This document shows, one piece after another, positions 25,265 to 34,536 of a DNA stretch of 61,896 nt. The DNA is from an uncultured Acidobacteriota bacterium. Its GTDB lineage: Bacteria > Acidobacteriota > UBA6911 > CAINFC01. The stretch spans positions 1-61,896 of the forward strand of contig CAINFC010000176.1 in NCBI GenBank assembly GCA_903847975.1. Reading direction: 5' to 3'. The position numbers were made by a program, and so were the translations under genes. Each line of letters begins with the position of its first letter. Within the stretch, counting starts at the first letter, position 1. Below the pieces are notes generated by a model that did not search any database, had not been told where the DNA came from, and saw nothing but the letters and a program-made list of their open reading frames with translations.

Positions 25265-26959
25265 ATGAAACCGATGCGAACACTCTTTCTCTTTTCGATC
25301 CTGTTGCCCTGCCAGGAACTCGCCTTTGCCCAGCCGACAGCGGCCGCCTGCCTGAGCGGCACCCGCCATGACGGCGAATGCAAGGACTGCTGCGACAGCC
25401 TGACCGGGATCGATGCCGCCGCAAGGAAAAGCTGCCGCGACTCCTGCGCCGGGTATGATTTCTCCCGGAATACCCGGTCGATCCGCTTCGATTCCCCATC
25501 TGTCCTTGGACCGAACGGAGACTACTCCTCCTGCACCGCGGCGGCCGACGAGGCGGCCTGCAAGAGCTGCTGCGACGGTTCCACCACCCTTGCGGCCGGC
25601 GACCGGCGCTTCTGCCGGGACGCCTGCAACGCCAAATATGGCGGTTCGGCGAAAAAGCCGTCGCCGGAGCCGGCCAGGACGGGGGAGCGTGCTTCCCCGG
25701 ATCCGTTTCGCCGGGCGTTCGGCGAGCCGCTGCCCCCCCCGCCGCCGCCCCGGGAGAAAACCGGCGCCGACTCTTCCAAGGGGAAAGGAAACCGCCCGCC
25801 TGAGCCAGGCAAGAGGCAGCAAGACGGTTACAGCATCGAACAGGCCATATCCGACCGGGCCCAGCTGACCACCATTGCTTTCGATGCCCTGGCCTTTTTC
25901 ACCGGAGATCTGTGCAGCGACTCTTTTCTGCCCCCCGGCAAGGTTTCCGATTTCTTCGGCTTTCAGTACCTGCGGGATACCGACAGCGGCCGGCTGGGCC
26001 ACAATACGACTTTCGTTCCGCGGAGCGCCAACAACATGCTGTCGATCCTCAGCGAGAGCCAGAAGGCCCAGCTGATTGCCCTGGCCCAAAACCAGGTCAG
26101 CCGGATGAAAAGCTTCGGCACCGATCGCTTTCCCCTGATGAAAGCTTTCCGTCGGCAGCTGATGCGCGACGTCCCGACCGGAAGCTCCGGGCTCAACCGC
26201 GATGCGGTACGAAAATATTCCAGTGAGCTTTACCGCCTGGACGGGGAGCTCAGCCTGCAGCGCGCGCGGGCTATGGGGTCCATCCTCCGCGCGCTGGATA
26301 CCCGTCAGAAGGAATATCTGCAGAAAATGGCCGCCGGCAACTCTCTTTCCTGGCCGGACCTGCCCGATCAGCTGGACCGGCGCAGTTACCCGCCGGAAGT
26401 TCACGTGGCCGTGATGACCTACGCCAGCGAAATGTTCAGCTGGTATGCCGGAAGCGTGGAGGCGGACACCTACTTCTGCCCGGAGCGTCATGCTATGTAC
26501 TTCGGCGCCTTCTTCATGAAAGACATCCCGGCCATGAACAATCCGAATTACTCCATCGGCACGCAGATTACCGGCGATACCGGCGATGCCTTCCTGGCCA
26601 TCCTTACGGAATCCCAAAACCAGGCCATCCGGCAGCTGGTGGATCAGCAGCGCGGCAGCCTGCAGGAAATCGTGGAGACGCGCCGGACCATCTCCACCCG
26701 ATTGAGGAAGCTGATGAAGGAAGATTCGGTCGACGAAGCGGAGATCCTGGCCCTTTCCGAGCGCTACGGACAAGCCGACGGCGAGCTGTCCTGTCTTTAT
26801 GCCACGCGCTTTGCCGAAGTGTTCCAGACGCTGACCCCGGAGCAGAAGCAGAAGCTGGCCGGGCTGAGAAATCTGGAGAAGTTTCCCTGCCGCGGCGCCT
26901 ACCTGTACTCGCAAAACATCTCCATGCCGGAGATCCGCAACACGGATTTTCTGTTTTGA
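25265..26959 (+). CDS. Secreted protein with duplicated six-Cys motif and the same C-terminal domain
   Basis: 564 aa. A signal peptide (about 1-22) is followed by two copies of C-x(8,9)-C-x2-CC-x13-C-x3-C (C29-C61 and C90-C121), then a Pro-rich linker with a run of six prolines, then from about residue 188 the helical domain of the preceding gene: FLPPGKVSDFFGFQYLRD, RFPLMKAFRRQL, SWYAGSVEADTYFCPER, YFGAFFMKDIPAM. LTPEQKQKLAGLRNL and LTESQNQAIRQL look like LTxxQ segments. GAGGTGA precedes the ATG, which lies three bases after the upstream stop. Each Cys motif could form three disulfides or bind metal. The function is unknown. Confidence 0.78.
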   Translation: MKPMRTLFLFSILLPCQELAFAQPTAAACLSGTRHDGECKDCCDSLTGIDAAARKSCRDSCAGYDFSRNTRSIRFDSPSVLGPNGDYSSCTAAADEAACKSCCDGSTTLAAGDRRFCRDACNAKYGGSAKKPSPEPARTGERASPDPFRRAFGEPLPPPPPPREKTGADSSKGKGNRPPEPGKRQQDGYSIEQAISDRAQLTTIAFDALAFFTGDLCSDSFLPPGKVSDFFGFQYLRDTDSGRLGHNTTFVPRSANNMLSILSESQKAQLIALAQNQVSRMKSFGTDRFPLMKAFRRQLMRDVPTGSSGLNRDAVRKYSSELYRLDGELSLQRARAMGSILRALDTRQKEYLQKMAAGNSLSWPDLPDQLDRRSYPPEVHVAVMTYASEMFSWYAGSVEADTYFCPERHAMYFGAFFMKDIPAMNNPNYSIGTQITGDTGDAFLAILTESQNQAIRQLVDQQRGSLQEIVETRRTISTRLRKLMKEDSVDEAEILALSERYGQADGELSCLYATRFAEVFQTLTPEQKQKLAGLRNLEKFPCRGAYLYSQNISMPEIRNTDFLF

Positions 26960-26983
26960 ATACGGTAACGCAAGGGAGGAGCC

Positions 26984-27718
26984 ATGTACATCGGATCGTC
27001 TTTTTTTTGGAAAACCGCTGCCGGGCATGAAACCCTTTCGCTGTTCCCTGCCCCCCGGGAGAATAACCGCATGAATGCCCTCAAACCAAGAACCGGCAAA
27101 CCGGGTCGTGGCGCCCGGGAATCGAACCCGTTGGCAAATGAGAATCTGTACCGTTCGCTTTTCGACCAGGCCACCGAGGGAATCCTGCTCCTGGACGGCA
27201 GCGGGCGGATTGTGGATGTCAACCGCTCCTTTGCCGGCATGCACGGCTACCAGGTAGACGAAGTCAGCCGCATGAACCTGCAGGACCTGGCCTGCAGCGA
27301 AGACGCACAGCTTCTGCCGGGCAGAATTCAGTGCGCCCTGGGGGGCAAGTCCCTTCGGCTGAAAATGCGGCACCGGCACCGGAACCAGAGCATCCTTACC
27401 CTGGATGTGACCCTGAACCCCTTGCGCTTCCAGCACTCCATTTATGTGTTGGCCTTCTACCGCTGCCGGACGGATCCGGAAGCCGCGGAAAAGCCCGCCA
27501 GAAGTGCAGCAGGATCTTCCTGCTGTGAGGCGCAGGAGCCCCGGACCATGCACGGCATCGTGCCGATCTGCGCCGGCTGTAAAAGTATCCGTGACGATCG
27601 GGGAAACTGGCAGCAGGTGGAAGTATATGTGCGCGATCACACCGAAGCCCAGTTCAGCCACGGGATCTGCCCGGACTGCTTCCAGAAGCTGTACGGCCAC
27701 CTCGGCGATTTCACCTGA
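26984..27718 (+). CDS. PAS-domain protein with C-terminal CxxC...CxxC module
   Basis: 244 aa, cytoplasmic. A PAS domain (about 55-160, SLFDQATEGILLLDGSGRIV then DVNRSFAGMHGYQVDE) is followed by a C-terminal module IVPICAGCKSIRDDRGNWQQ...FSHGICPDCFQKLY, with Cys196/199 and Cys229/232. This short module recurs at the C-terminus of many PAS, GAF and receiver proteins and looks zinc-binding; its role is not established. There is no kinase, GGDEF or DNA-binding domain. GGGAGGAG precedes the ATG, 24 bases after the Cys-repeat gene, so it is in the same operon and may sense for it. Confidence 0.82.
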   Translation: MYIGSSFFWKTAAGHETLSLFPAPRENNRMNALKPRTGKPGRGARESNPLANENLYRSLFDQATEGILLLDGSGRIVDVNRSFAGMHGYQVDEVSRMNLQDLACSEDAQLLPGRIQCALGGKSLRLKMRHRHRNQSILTLDVTLNPLRFQHSIYVLAFYRCRTDPEAAEKPARSAAGSSCCEAQEPRTMHGIVPICAGCKSIRDDRGNWQQVEVYVRDHTEAQFSHGICPDCFQKLYGHLGDFT

Positions 27719-27818
27719 TTCGGATGGAGCGGATCTAGCCGATGAAAGCCGATCCGATCCGCTGTGATCCGTATCATCTGCTGTTTCCGCGTAACAGGAT
27801 AACAGGTGTCCTTGCATC

Positions 27819-27847
27819 TTGGCTTGCGCCCCTTTTTATTCTATAAT
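27819..27847 (+). promoter_or_regulatory. Sigma70 promoter of the small secreted protein
   Basis: TTGGCT (27819-27824), a 17-base spacer and a perfect TATAAT (27842-27847) lie 35 bases upstream of the ATG at 27883. Confidence 0.7.
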
Positions 27848-27882
27848 ATGTCATTCTAATTATTTGAATAAGGAGCGTTATT

Positions 27883-28413
27883 ATGAACCGAAAGACAATG
27901 ATTCCCGCTGTCCTGCTTTGCGCATTCCTTTTCGCCGGAACGGTTCCGGCCAAGAAGTACGACTATCCGGTCGAGCAGCCCGTGTTTTCCATTACTTTCC
28001 CGGACAACTGGAAAGTGGAACTCAACACCAAGGGAGTGGCTATCCTGGCCCAGTCTCCCGAGGAGGAGGTGGAATACAACCTTTGGCCTCTTCCGGCCAA
28101 AGAGGTGAAGGACAATATCAAAGCGGCCTTGAATGAGGCCGTAGCCGAAGTCAATGACCTGGTCGACGAATATGTCAAGGACGCCAAGTTCGGCGAATGG
28201 AAAGCCAGCAGCATCAACGGGCTCGACTTCATAGCCGCCGGCGGCACCGGAAAATACAAGGAGGACGGGAAGGCGGTCAACCTGGAAGTCAGCTTCTTCT
28301 CGCCCAACGGCAAGTCCATTTATGTGATCCTCTACTGGGCCACGGAGTCCGGGGAAACCAAGTACAGGCACGAGCTCGAAAAAGTCGAGCAGTCCATCAA
28401 GGCCGAACGATAA
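27883..28413 (+). CDS. Small secreted protein, PsbP/DUF1795-like
   Basis: 176 aa with a clear signal peptide (1-23, MNRKTMIPAVLLCAFLFAG). The mature part has alternating strands and one long helix: FSITFPDNWKVEL, ILAQSPEEEVEYNLWPL, a helix at about 65-95, then FIAAGGTGKYKEDGKAVNLE and SIYVILYWA. FPDNWK followed by a stress-like beta-sheet resembles the PsbP/Mog1-type fold of DUF1795 proteins; this is a fold-level guess. AAGGAG is seven bases before the ATG, and a perfect -10 box suggests high expression. It is transcribed alone and convergent with the next gene. Confidence 0.75.
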   Translation: MNRKTMIPAVLLCAFLFAGTVPAKKYDYPVEQPVFSITFPDNWKVELNTKGVAILAQSPEEEVEYNLWPLPAKEVKDNIKAALNEAVAEVNDLVDEYVKDAKFGEWKASSINGLDFIAAGGTGKYKEDGKAVNLEVSFFSPNGKSIYVILYWATESGETKYRHELEKVEQSIKAER

Positions 28414-28515
28414 GAACGGGGAGCGACACCCGCTTTCGTTTTTTCGGAAAGCAACACCGGAAAAGCGGGGGTCCGCTTCCCTTTGCCATTGGTCGGAAGG
28501 CCTGCCGGCAATCCG

Positions 28516-31500
28516 TTACCGGAAGGTGCCGTCCACCGCCAGAAGGGTTACTTTGTTGCTTTTCACCCCTTCAAAGGTCTCCAGGCAGATCTCATAATTT
28601 CCCGGTGTGGACACGGTCACTTTTGCCTCCCGAATCGTCTCGGTGGACCCCAGAGATTTGCTGTAGCCGTCGATTCCGGGCCACGCGCCGGTAAACCGGG
28701 CGCCTGCCAGCCGCCCTTCCTTGGGCCCGTACCCGTTGATCTGGAGAGAGATGGTCACTTCCTTGGGTGTAAAAGGCTGGACAACCAACACATGGATCGG
28801 GTAATGGGCAAGAATAGCCGGGGTTTCCACCTGGCTCCTCATCTGGCCGCCTCCGCTTTTCCGGGAATGGATAAACAGGTAATACACCGGATTCGCCGCC
28901 GTCCAGCCCGCCAGCGCCCCCCGCAGGACCGGTCCCTGGTCGCTCGCCGGCAGTGCGCTGTACCATGTGGCGATATTCTGGAAGGAGGAATCCAGGAGCC
29001 GGACTTCCGAGCCGGAAGTGCCTGATGGCTCGAAGGAGCCAAGACGCACCACCGAACCGGAGGCAGTGTTGAAGTAAAGGGGAGGATCGTTGAGCACGCT
29101 GTTGGGAACCTTTACCGTCGCTATTCGGGATACCAGACCGCCCGCCGCATCCTGACCCACCACCGTGACCGGTCCGGTGATGTCCACCCAATCATAGGCA
29201 CCCTTGATTCCGCTCAGCACATCGGCTTCCTGGGTCAATGGGAAACCGGGACTGGCCAGCCAGTAGTCCTGGGCAAATTGCCGGTACAGAACATCCAGCC
29301 CTCCCACAGCGCTGTCCAGGGCATTCATTACGTCGGTGGTCAGACCGACCGACTGCAAAACCTTGAGAATGCTCCCGGGCTTTTTAAGTTCCAAATAAAT
29401 GGCGAATGCCCCGGTGGCATAGACGTCATCTCCCAGTTCATCCCAATTCGGCATACTGATCCGGGGGAAATCCGGTCTTCTCTTAATTACGTCCGTATAT
29501 TCCTTGATGTCCGGAAACACTTCCGCCTCCGCCCAGGTCGCCGTGCTGTCTTTAAACCACCTCCCCAGGCGAATCCGTCCGGCATAGGAAGTGTTTTCGA
29601 TCTGCAGCACATGGAATAATTCGTGCGCCGCCGCGGCCTTCAGCTTTTCCGTGCTCAGCGTGTTGCTCATGAAGACGTAGTAATGGGACAGCGTACCGCA
29701 GCTGGGAGTCATGCCTTCGGCATTGGTAATCCCGGTAACCCAGGGAGCGATCTTGATCAGGATGGGGGGAAGACCGGTCCAGGGCGACGGCAGCCGGTAC
29801 CCCTTGTTGTTCATGACCGAAAGCATCGATTGAATGGCCTGTTTGAGGGTGAGTACATATTCCCTGGTGGTATCCCGGTTGTGGTAGTAAATGATAAAAA
29901 GCTCGCCGGCGCGCTCCTGCTGGGTCGGCAATCCCGCCACCCACCAGAGACCCTGGGCCGCGGTGCTCAGGGCGCCGAACAGCCTTTGCCCGTTGGCGGG
30001 TACCCCCTGCTGCCGGGTGGCAAGGGCCCGGCCGGGAGCAGGAAGCTCTTTGTGCGGCAGATCGCGTGCCGGTCCGCTTGCCGGTAAAGGTTCCCCGGCA
30101 GCCTCCGCTTCCTCCAGCAGCCACGGTGGCGTCGTCCACGACCCGGCGGGAAAGGTGATATGAACCGAGTTGGAAGTGACGGTGGATTCCAAAGGCACGT
30201 AATCCACCATGCGATTGTCCCAGAAGGCGCCCTGGGGAAGATCGGTAACCGATGGCGCGAGCTCATAGGGCATCTCAAGCCGAAGATCGCGATAAAGAAC
30301 GGTCGGGACGGGGTTGAACTCCACGGAATACATCGGGCCATAGGCGGTCAGAAGGTTCTTGTTCCTGGGCTCGGTATAGGAGGTTCGGGTAATCGAGATT
30401 TCGTAAGCCGAACTGCCGGGAAGCGCTCCCGGAGGTATTTCCAGGACCGCACCCTGGCTCCACAGGCTGCCGCCGACCGAAGGCTGGACGCGGAATTTGT
30501 CGGCCCAGGTCGAGGGGCCCATGGTGGAAACGCGGACATACTTCTGCTGCGTCGATCCGTTGGAGAGAAAAAAAGTGAATCCGTAGGTGCCGTTGCTCTT
30601 GAACTGGTAAGCCAGCCAGCGGTCGGTCAGCTGAGCCGTCCGTTTTGCCTGCCATTTGGGAAACAGGCCCTCCGTCGATTCCACACCTGTCAAAGCAGCG
30701 CCTGAACCGAAATAGGCCCCCTCCACCCAGACCACCCAGCTGTTTGTGGCGATCTCCAGAGTGGAGGCCGAGGAGGGGAAGGTCACAAAATGTCCTCGAT
30801 CCGGAGTCTCATAAGTGCTTCCGGAATAGATCAAGCTTCCGGCCAGGTAACTCCAGGATCCGCCGGGGCAGGTGAGCGGCTCCCGGATCAGCGGATCGAA
30901 ATCCGGCTGATCGCTCGTCAGCGGCAGTCGGTATTCGATTTTCCCGGGCTCATACCACGCAATTTCGTGCACCACCCTGCCGCCCAGAGCCAGTACGTTA
31001 TGCGCCGGGACGGGATCATTCCCGGCGACATGCAGCGTGACCAGGCTTCCCTGGCCGGAAAGCGAAGGGCTGGCCGGAAATTGCGCCGTCGGAACGGCAG
31101 GAGGAGCGTCGCGCCGGCTGGCAGGCACGCTGACCAGCGATCCGGAAAGGGAGACCAGCAGCTGGTTCCCGGTTACTGCCGCCGCGGCCGCCAGCGATCC
31201 GAAGCGGATGAATCCCTGGACCGAAGGATCCGATCCGGCGATGACGGAAACCGATCCCTCCATCCAGTTCGGCAGAAAGATGTTTCCGGAGGCATCCGCC
31301 GCCATTCCGCGGCCGGCCAGGAACCCGCCGGCCACCGGCATCCACCTGGAATTGGCTCCCGCGGAAACCCAGTAATAAAGGTCGGTCCAGGCTCCGCCCG
31401 CAATGCTCTGGCTGGTGCGCTTGGCGGTCCAGGTGGCGGCAAAAAGACGGCCTCCGGCATCCACGGCCACGTCGTGCAGCACGCCGGGCGGACTCGGATA

Positions 31501-32511
31501 GCGGCTCAGTGTGGTACCGGAATCGGGGTCGATCTTCGCCACGCCCAGATCGCTGCCGACGACGTAGAGAGCGCGCCGCAGCCGGTCGAAAAACAGGCCG
31601 TAAACGCCGGCATCGCCGAGCGCCCCGGCTTCTCCGCGATAAAGCCGCGTTACGGTTTTGTCGGCATTCACCCGCCAGAGATTGGTTCCGTCGGTGGCGA
31701 AAAAGCGACCGCTGACCGGATCGAAATCGAGATCCTCCCCGCCGCCGGAGGTTGCGCCTACCGTACCGCCCATGTCCAGGTATTTTTCATAATTCGTCTT
31801 GCCGCCCGGTATTTTGTAAATCGTAAAAAAATCCCCGCTCCCGCCGCCGACGTTCAGGAAATAGGCATCGTTATCCGTACCGGCAGCCACCGCCATGATC
31901 ATTCCCGATTTGGTGATCGGTTTTCCATAGAGGCCGAATCCCGAGAGAGCGGCGGTGGCGGATGTGGCGGTATGCTGCGCGGCATCAATCAGGGTGGAAA
32001 GCTCATTCCAGGAACCGTCCGGACTGCGGCGGTAGATGGCCAGCCGGCCTTCTTCCATGAAATTCAGGTTCAGCCGGCCATAGGAAAGCGTGATGATCAG
32101 CGGCTTGGCCAGGGAGGCGACCGGCTGGCCGGAGCCATCGGTCAGTTCCAGCAGAAAACGCAGGCCAGGATCGCTGGTCCGAGGTGGTCCGGTGTGGCTG
32201 CTGGAGGACAGGGTCAGAGTGCAATTGCCGGTCACCGCGCCTCCCGGAACTACGACGGTGATGCTCTTGTCGATGTTGCTTACGGTTCCGCCGGCAGCGG
32301 CGGTGATGGGGGCCGAGACGGTCCCAACTTGAGAAAGGACAACCGGGAGAAAAAGACGGCTGGTGTCCGCCATCCTCGCCTGCTTCCCGGGCTGGGAAGT
32401 AACGGGCGGAGAGGATGGCGAATGGGATGTCCGGCACAAAATGCCGATACAGAAGAAAACGGCAAGCAGCGCGAATGCTCCGGTCCCTTTCCGGATAGGG
32501 TGACACTCCAT
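28516..32511 (-). CDS. Giant secreted protein with beta-propeller and HExxH protease-like domain
   Basis: 1331 aa. A signal peptide (about 10-27) is followed by a LFLPVVLS segment (53-60). Next comes a ZU5-like beta domain (SITVVVPGGAVTGNCTLTL...FGLYGKP), a propeller-like region (about 215-450: DLDFDPVSGRFFATD, LHDVAVDAGGRLFAAT), beta-sandwich domains, then a peptidase-like part with HELFH (963-967) and a downstream DSTATWAEAEV that could supply the third zinc ligand, as in gluzincin metallopeptidases. The C-terminus is beta-rich. GGAGGTG precedes the ATG. It may be a cell-surface protease or a degraded relative; activity is not shown. Confidence 0.8.
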   Translation of the reverse strand: MECHPIRKGTGAFALLAVFFCIGILCRTSHSPSSPPVTSQPGKQARMADTSRLFLPVVLSQVGTVSAPITAAAGGTVSNIDKSITVVVPGGAVTGNCTLTLSSSSHTGPPRTSDPGLRFLLELTDGSGQPVASLAKPLIITLSYGRLNLNFMEEGRLAIYRRSPDGSWNELSTLIDAAQHTATSATAALSGFGLYGKPITKSGMIMAVAAGTDNDAYFLNVGGGSGDFFTIYKIPGGKTNYEKYLDMGGTVGATSGGGEDLDFDPVSGRFFATDGTNLWRVNADKTVTRLYRGEAGALGDAGVYGLFFDRLRRALYVVGSDLGVAKIDPDSGTTLSRYPSPPGVLHDVAVDAGGRLFAATWTAKRTSQSIAGGAWTDLYYWVSAGANSRWMPVAGGFLAGRGMAADASGNIFLPNWMEGSVSVIAGSDPSVQGFIRFGSLAAAAAVTGNQLLVSLSGSLVSVPASRRDAPPAVPTAQFPASPSLSGQGSLVTLHVAGNDPVPAHNVLALGGRVVHEIAWYEPGKIEYRLPLTSDQPDFDPLIREPLTCPGGSWSYLAGSLIYSGSTYETPDRGHFVTFPSSASTLEIATNSWVVWVEGAYFGSGAALTGVESTEGLFPKWQAKRTAQLTDRWLAYQFKSNGTYGFTFFLSNGSTQQKYVRVSTMGPSTWADKFRVQPSVGGSLWSQGAVLEIPPGALPGSSAYEISITRTSYTEPRNKNLLTAYGPMYSVEFNPVPTVLYRDLRLEMPYELAPSVTDLPQGAFWDNRMVDYVPLESTVTSNSVHITFPAGSWTTPPWLLEEAEAAGEPLPASGPARDLPHKELPAPGRALATRQQGVPANGQRLFGALSTAAQGLWWVAGLPTQQERAGELFIIYYHNRDTTREYVLTLKQAIQSMLSVMNNKGYRLPSPWTGLPPILIKIAPWVTGITNAEGMTPSCGTLSHYYVFMSNTLSTEKLKAAAAHELFHVLQIENTSYAGRIRLGRWFKDSTATWAEAEVFPDIKEYTDVIKRRPDFPRISMPNWDELGDDVYATGAFAIYLELKKPGSILKVLQSVGLTTDVMNALDSAVGGLDVLYRQFAQDYWLASPGFPLTQEADVLSGIKGAYDWVDITGPVTVVGQDAAGGLVSRIATVKVPNSVLNDPPLYFNTASGSVVRLGSFEPSGTSGSEVRLLDSSFQNIATWYSALPASDQGPVLRGALAGWTAANPVYYLFIHSRKSGGGQMRSQVETPAILAHYPIHVLVVQPFTPKEVTISLQINGYGPKEGRLAGARFTGAWPGIDGYSKSLGSTETIREAKVTVSTPGNYEICLETFEGVKSNKVTLLAVDGTFR

Positions 32512-32563
32512 GCAACACCTCCCACCAGGGAAGAAAATAACTGCTATTTCCTGCTATAAGCCA

Positions 32564-32593
32564 ATAATACGGTTTGCCCCCCCGGGAAATCAA
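32564..32593 (-). promoter_or_regulatory. Promoter of the giant HExxH protein
   Basis: On the minus strand: TTGATT (32593-32588), an 18-base spacer and TATTAT (32569-32564), about 50 bases before the start. Confidence 0.5.
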
Positions 32594-32780
32594 GTCGGTG
32601 ACTCCTGCAAAAACCATGTAGGGAACAGGGCGTCCGGAGCGCCCCTGCCGACACAATGGACCGGGCGTCCCAATCCCCTGAAAAGCGCGCATTCCTTACC
32701 GGAATGTCGTGAAGTGCAAGGACCCGGGATCGTGCGCGGCAACCTCTGCGATTTCTCTTGATGGCCCGGCAATAAGTCTC

Positions 32781-33004
32781 ACCCCGAAAGGGGTTCCGGA
32801 TCACAGCCCGGGGTTGCGCCGCATAGGCGCTACCCCGGGTAGGCTGATTTTTCACAAGCAGCCCTGTAAGGGTTGCGCAAACACCTGGTATGCCTGGATT
32901 TTGCGCAACCCTTGCAGGGTTGTCGCCTGCGGGTGTCCCTACCCGGGGTAGGCGCGAAGCGCGCCAACCCCGGGCTGCGTTACGAAGCCCTTGCAGGGCT
33001 TTCC
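32781..33004. repeat. Dispersed GC-rich repeat R1, copy B
   Basis: The second full copy of the element at 1-224, in the same orientation, about 80-85 percent alike by eye; differences lie mainly in hairpin loops. The remaining bases of this 618-base gap (32512-33129) hold the promoter of the preceding gene and a tail with GGGACTTTTTACCGGGC (33026-33042) that recurs inverted at 36545-36561. No gene is supported here. Confidence 0.8.
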
Positions 33005-33129
33005 CCAACGGAAATCCACAGAGGTGGGACTTTTTACCGGGCCATCAGCCTTGATCCTGCGTGAGGCGCGCTGTAAACTTGCGGCGTGAGAGCTGTAACC
33101 GAAACAGGGCATCGGACGATGGCGTTGAG

Positions 33130-34440
33130 ATGGGATTCCCCTCCCCGATTGCTTTTTCCGGAGCGATCCTAGGCTTGTCCGCTTCGCCTTTTGCCGCGTT
33201 GGGCCATCGCAATTTCCGCCTGCTTTGGATGGGGCAGATCCTATCCATGACGGGCTCCATGATGCAGTCCGCGGCAGTGCTCTGGCACGTGGCCCTGCTT
33301 GCTCCGCCGGAGCACAAAGGCATCGCCCTCGGCCTGGTCGGTCTGGTGCGGGTGGTGCCGATTATCGGATTCAGCCTGCTCAGCGGGGTGGTTGCCGATG
33401 TGTACGATCGCCGCAAGGTGATGCTCGTTTCCCAGAGCCTGATGGCCGTTTTCGCCGCCGCGCTGGCGGCCTTAACCGGGGCCGGCCTGGAGACCGCCTG
33501 GCCGATTTACGTGCTTACCGGCCTGAGTGCCGCCGCCGGGGCCTTTGACGGTCCGGCGCGCCAGTCGCTGGTACCCAACCTCGTCTCCCGCGAGCACCTG
33601 CCCAACGCCATCAGTTTGCTGACCATCATGTTTCAGGTCGCTGCGGTGGCCGGTCCGTCCGCAGCCGGCGTGGCGATCGCCACCCTCAGCGTCCAGGCAG
33701 TCTACTGGATGAACGCAGTCTCCTTTCTGTTTGTGATCGCCGCCCTGCTGGCCATGCGCGACGTACGGCCGCAGGAAGCTGCCGGAGAGGAAAGCCGGCC
33801 GCGAGGGGACCTGAGCCTTCGATCCGCCATGGAAGGACTTCGCTTCGTGTTCTCGCAGCCCCTGATCCGCTCCTCGATGCTCCTCGATTTCTGGGCCACC
33901 TTCTTGTCTTCCGCCATGGCGCTGCTGCCGATTTTTGCGCAGGACATTCTCCGGGTGGGGGCCCACGGCTACGGGTGGCTTTATGCCGCCCCTTCGGTGG
34001 GTGCCCTGCTGGCCAGCGCGGTCATGGTCCGCATGGTCGAGCACATCCGGCGGCGCGGCCTGGTCCTGCTGTGGGCAGTCACTGGTTACGGCCTGGCCAC
34101 GGTGGCCTTCGGCTTTTCCCGCGATTTCCGACTGATGTTCCTCTGCCTGGCTCTGACCGGAGCGGCAGACACGGTGAGCATGGTGTTGCGGAACATCATC
34201 CGCCAGATGCAGACTCCCGATCACCTTCGCGGGCGGATGGTCGGGGTCAACATGGTGTTCTTCATGGGAGGGCCTCAACTGGGCGAGCTGGAAGCAGGCC
34301 TGGTCGCCAACTGGTTCGGAGCCCCCATTTCCGTAGTCAGCGGAGGCATCGGCTGCCTGCTGGCCACCGCCTGGCTGGCGGCGCGCACCCCAGCCCTGCG
34401 GCGCTACGTCCGCGAGCCTTCCCCTTCCATCCCGGTTTGA
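33130..34440 (+). CDS. MFS transporter (EntS-like exporter family)
   Basis: 436 aa from the ATG at 33130; an upstream in-frame GTG (33061) would add 23 residues, and no strong ribosome binding site decides between them. About 12 transmembrane helices, the A-loop motif DVYDRRKVM between TM2 and TM3, FDGPARQSLVPNLV in TM5 and LRGRMVGVNMVFFMGGPQLG near TM10-11 place it in the MFS_3 group that includes EntS-type siderophore and drug exporters. Substrate unknown. No partner gene is linked; it is convergent with the isomerase gene. Confidence 0.87.
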   Translation: MGFPSPIAFSGAILGLSASPFAALGHRNFRLLWMGQILSMTGSMMQSAAVLWHVALLAPPEHKGIALGLVGLVRVVPIIGFSLLSGVVADVYDRRKVMLVSQSLMAVFAAALAALTGAGLETAWPIYVLTGLSAAAGAFDGPARQSLVPNLVSREHLPNAISLLTIMFQVAAVAGPSAAGVAIATLSVQAVYWMNAVSFLFVIAALLAMRDVRPQEAAGEESRPRGDLSLRSAMEGLRFVFSQPLIRSSMLLDFWATFLSSAMALLPIFAQDILRVGAHGYGWLYAAPSVGALLASAVMVRMVEHIRRRGLVLLWAVTGYGLATVAFGFSRDFRLMFLCLALTGAADTVSMVLRNIIRQMQTPDHLRGRMVGVNMVFFMGGPQLGELEAGLVANWFGAPISVVSGGIGCLLATAWLAARTPALRRYVREPSPSIPV

Positions 34441-34480
34441 AGGATCCGGACGCAGCTCATCCCCGCTCTTGCAAACCTTC

Positions 34481-34519
34481 TCCTCTTTCGGTGAAAAAAG
34501 AAAGCTTCGCCGGAGAGGA
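34481..34519. terminator. Stem-loop between convergent genes
   Basis: TCCTCTTTCGGTGAA (34481-34495) pairs with TTCGCCGGAGAGGA (34506-34519) with one bulge and two G-U pairs. It lies 40 bases after the MFS stop and 18 bases after the isomerase stop. There is no clear U-tract, so termination is only likely. Confidence 0.4.
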
Positions 34520-34536
34520 CAGAAACGGGAAGCCCG

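Noticed and set aside
24419..27817. Minus-strand open frame of about 1132 codons
   Set aside because: It covers three plus-strand genes with good ribosome binding sites and recognisable domains; no protein family is seen in it.
32544..33008. Open frames inside the R1 repeat that could be called proteins
   Set aside because: They follow the repeat, occur in both R1 copies at different frames, and lack ribosome binding sites.
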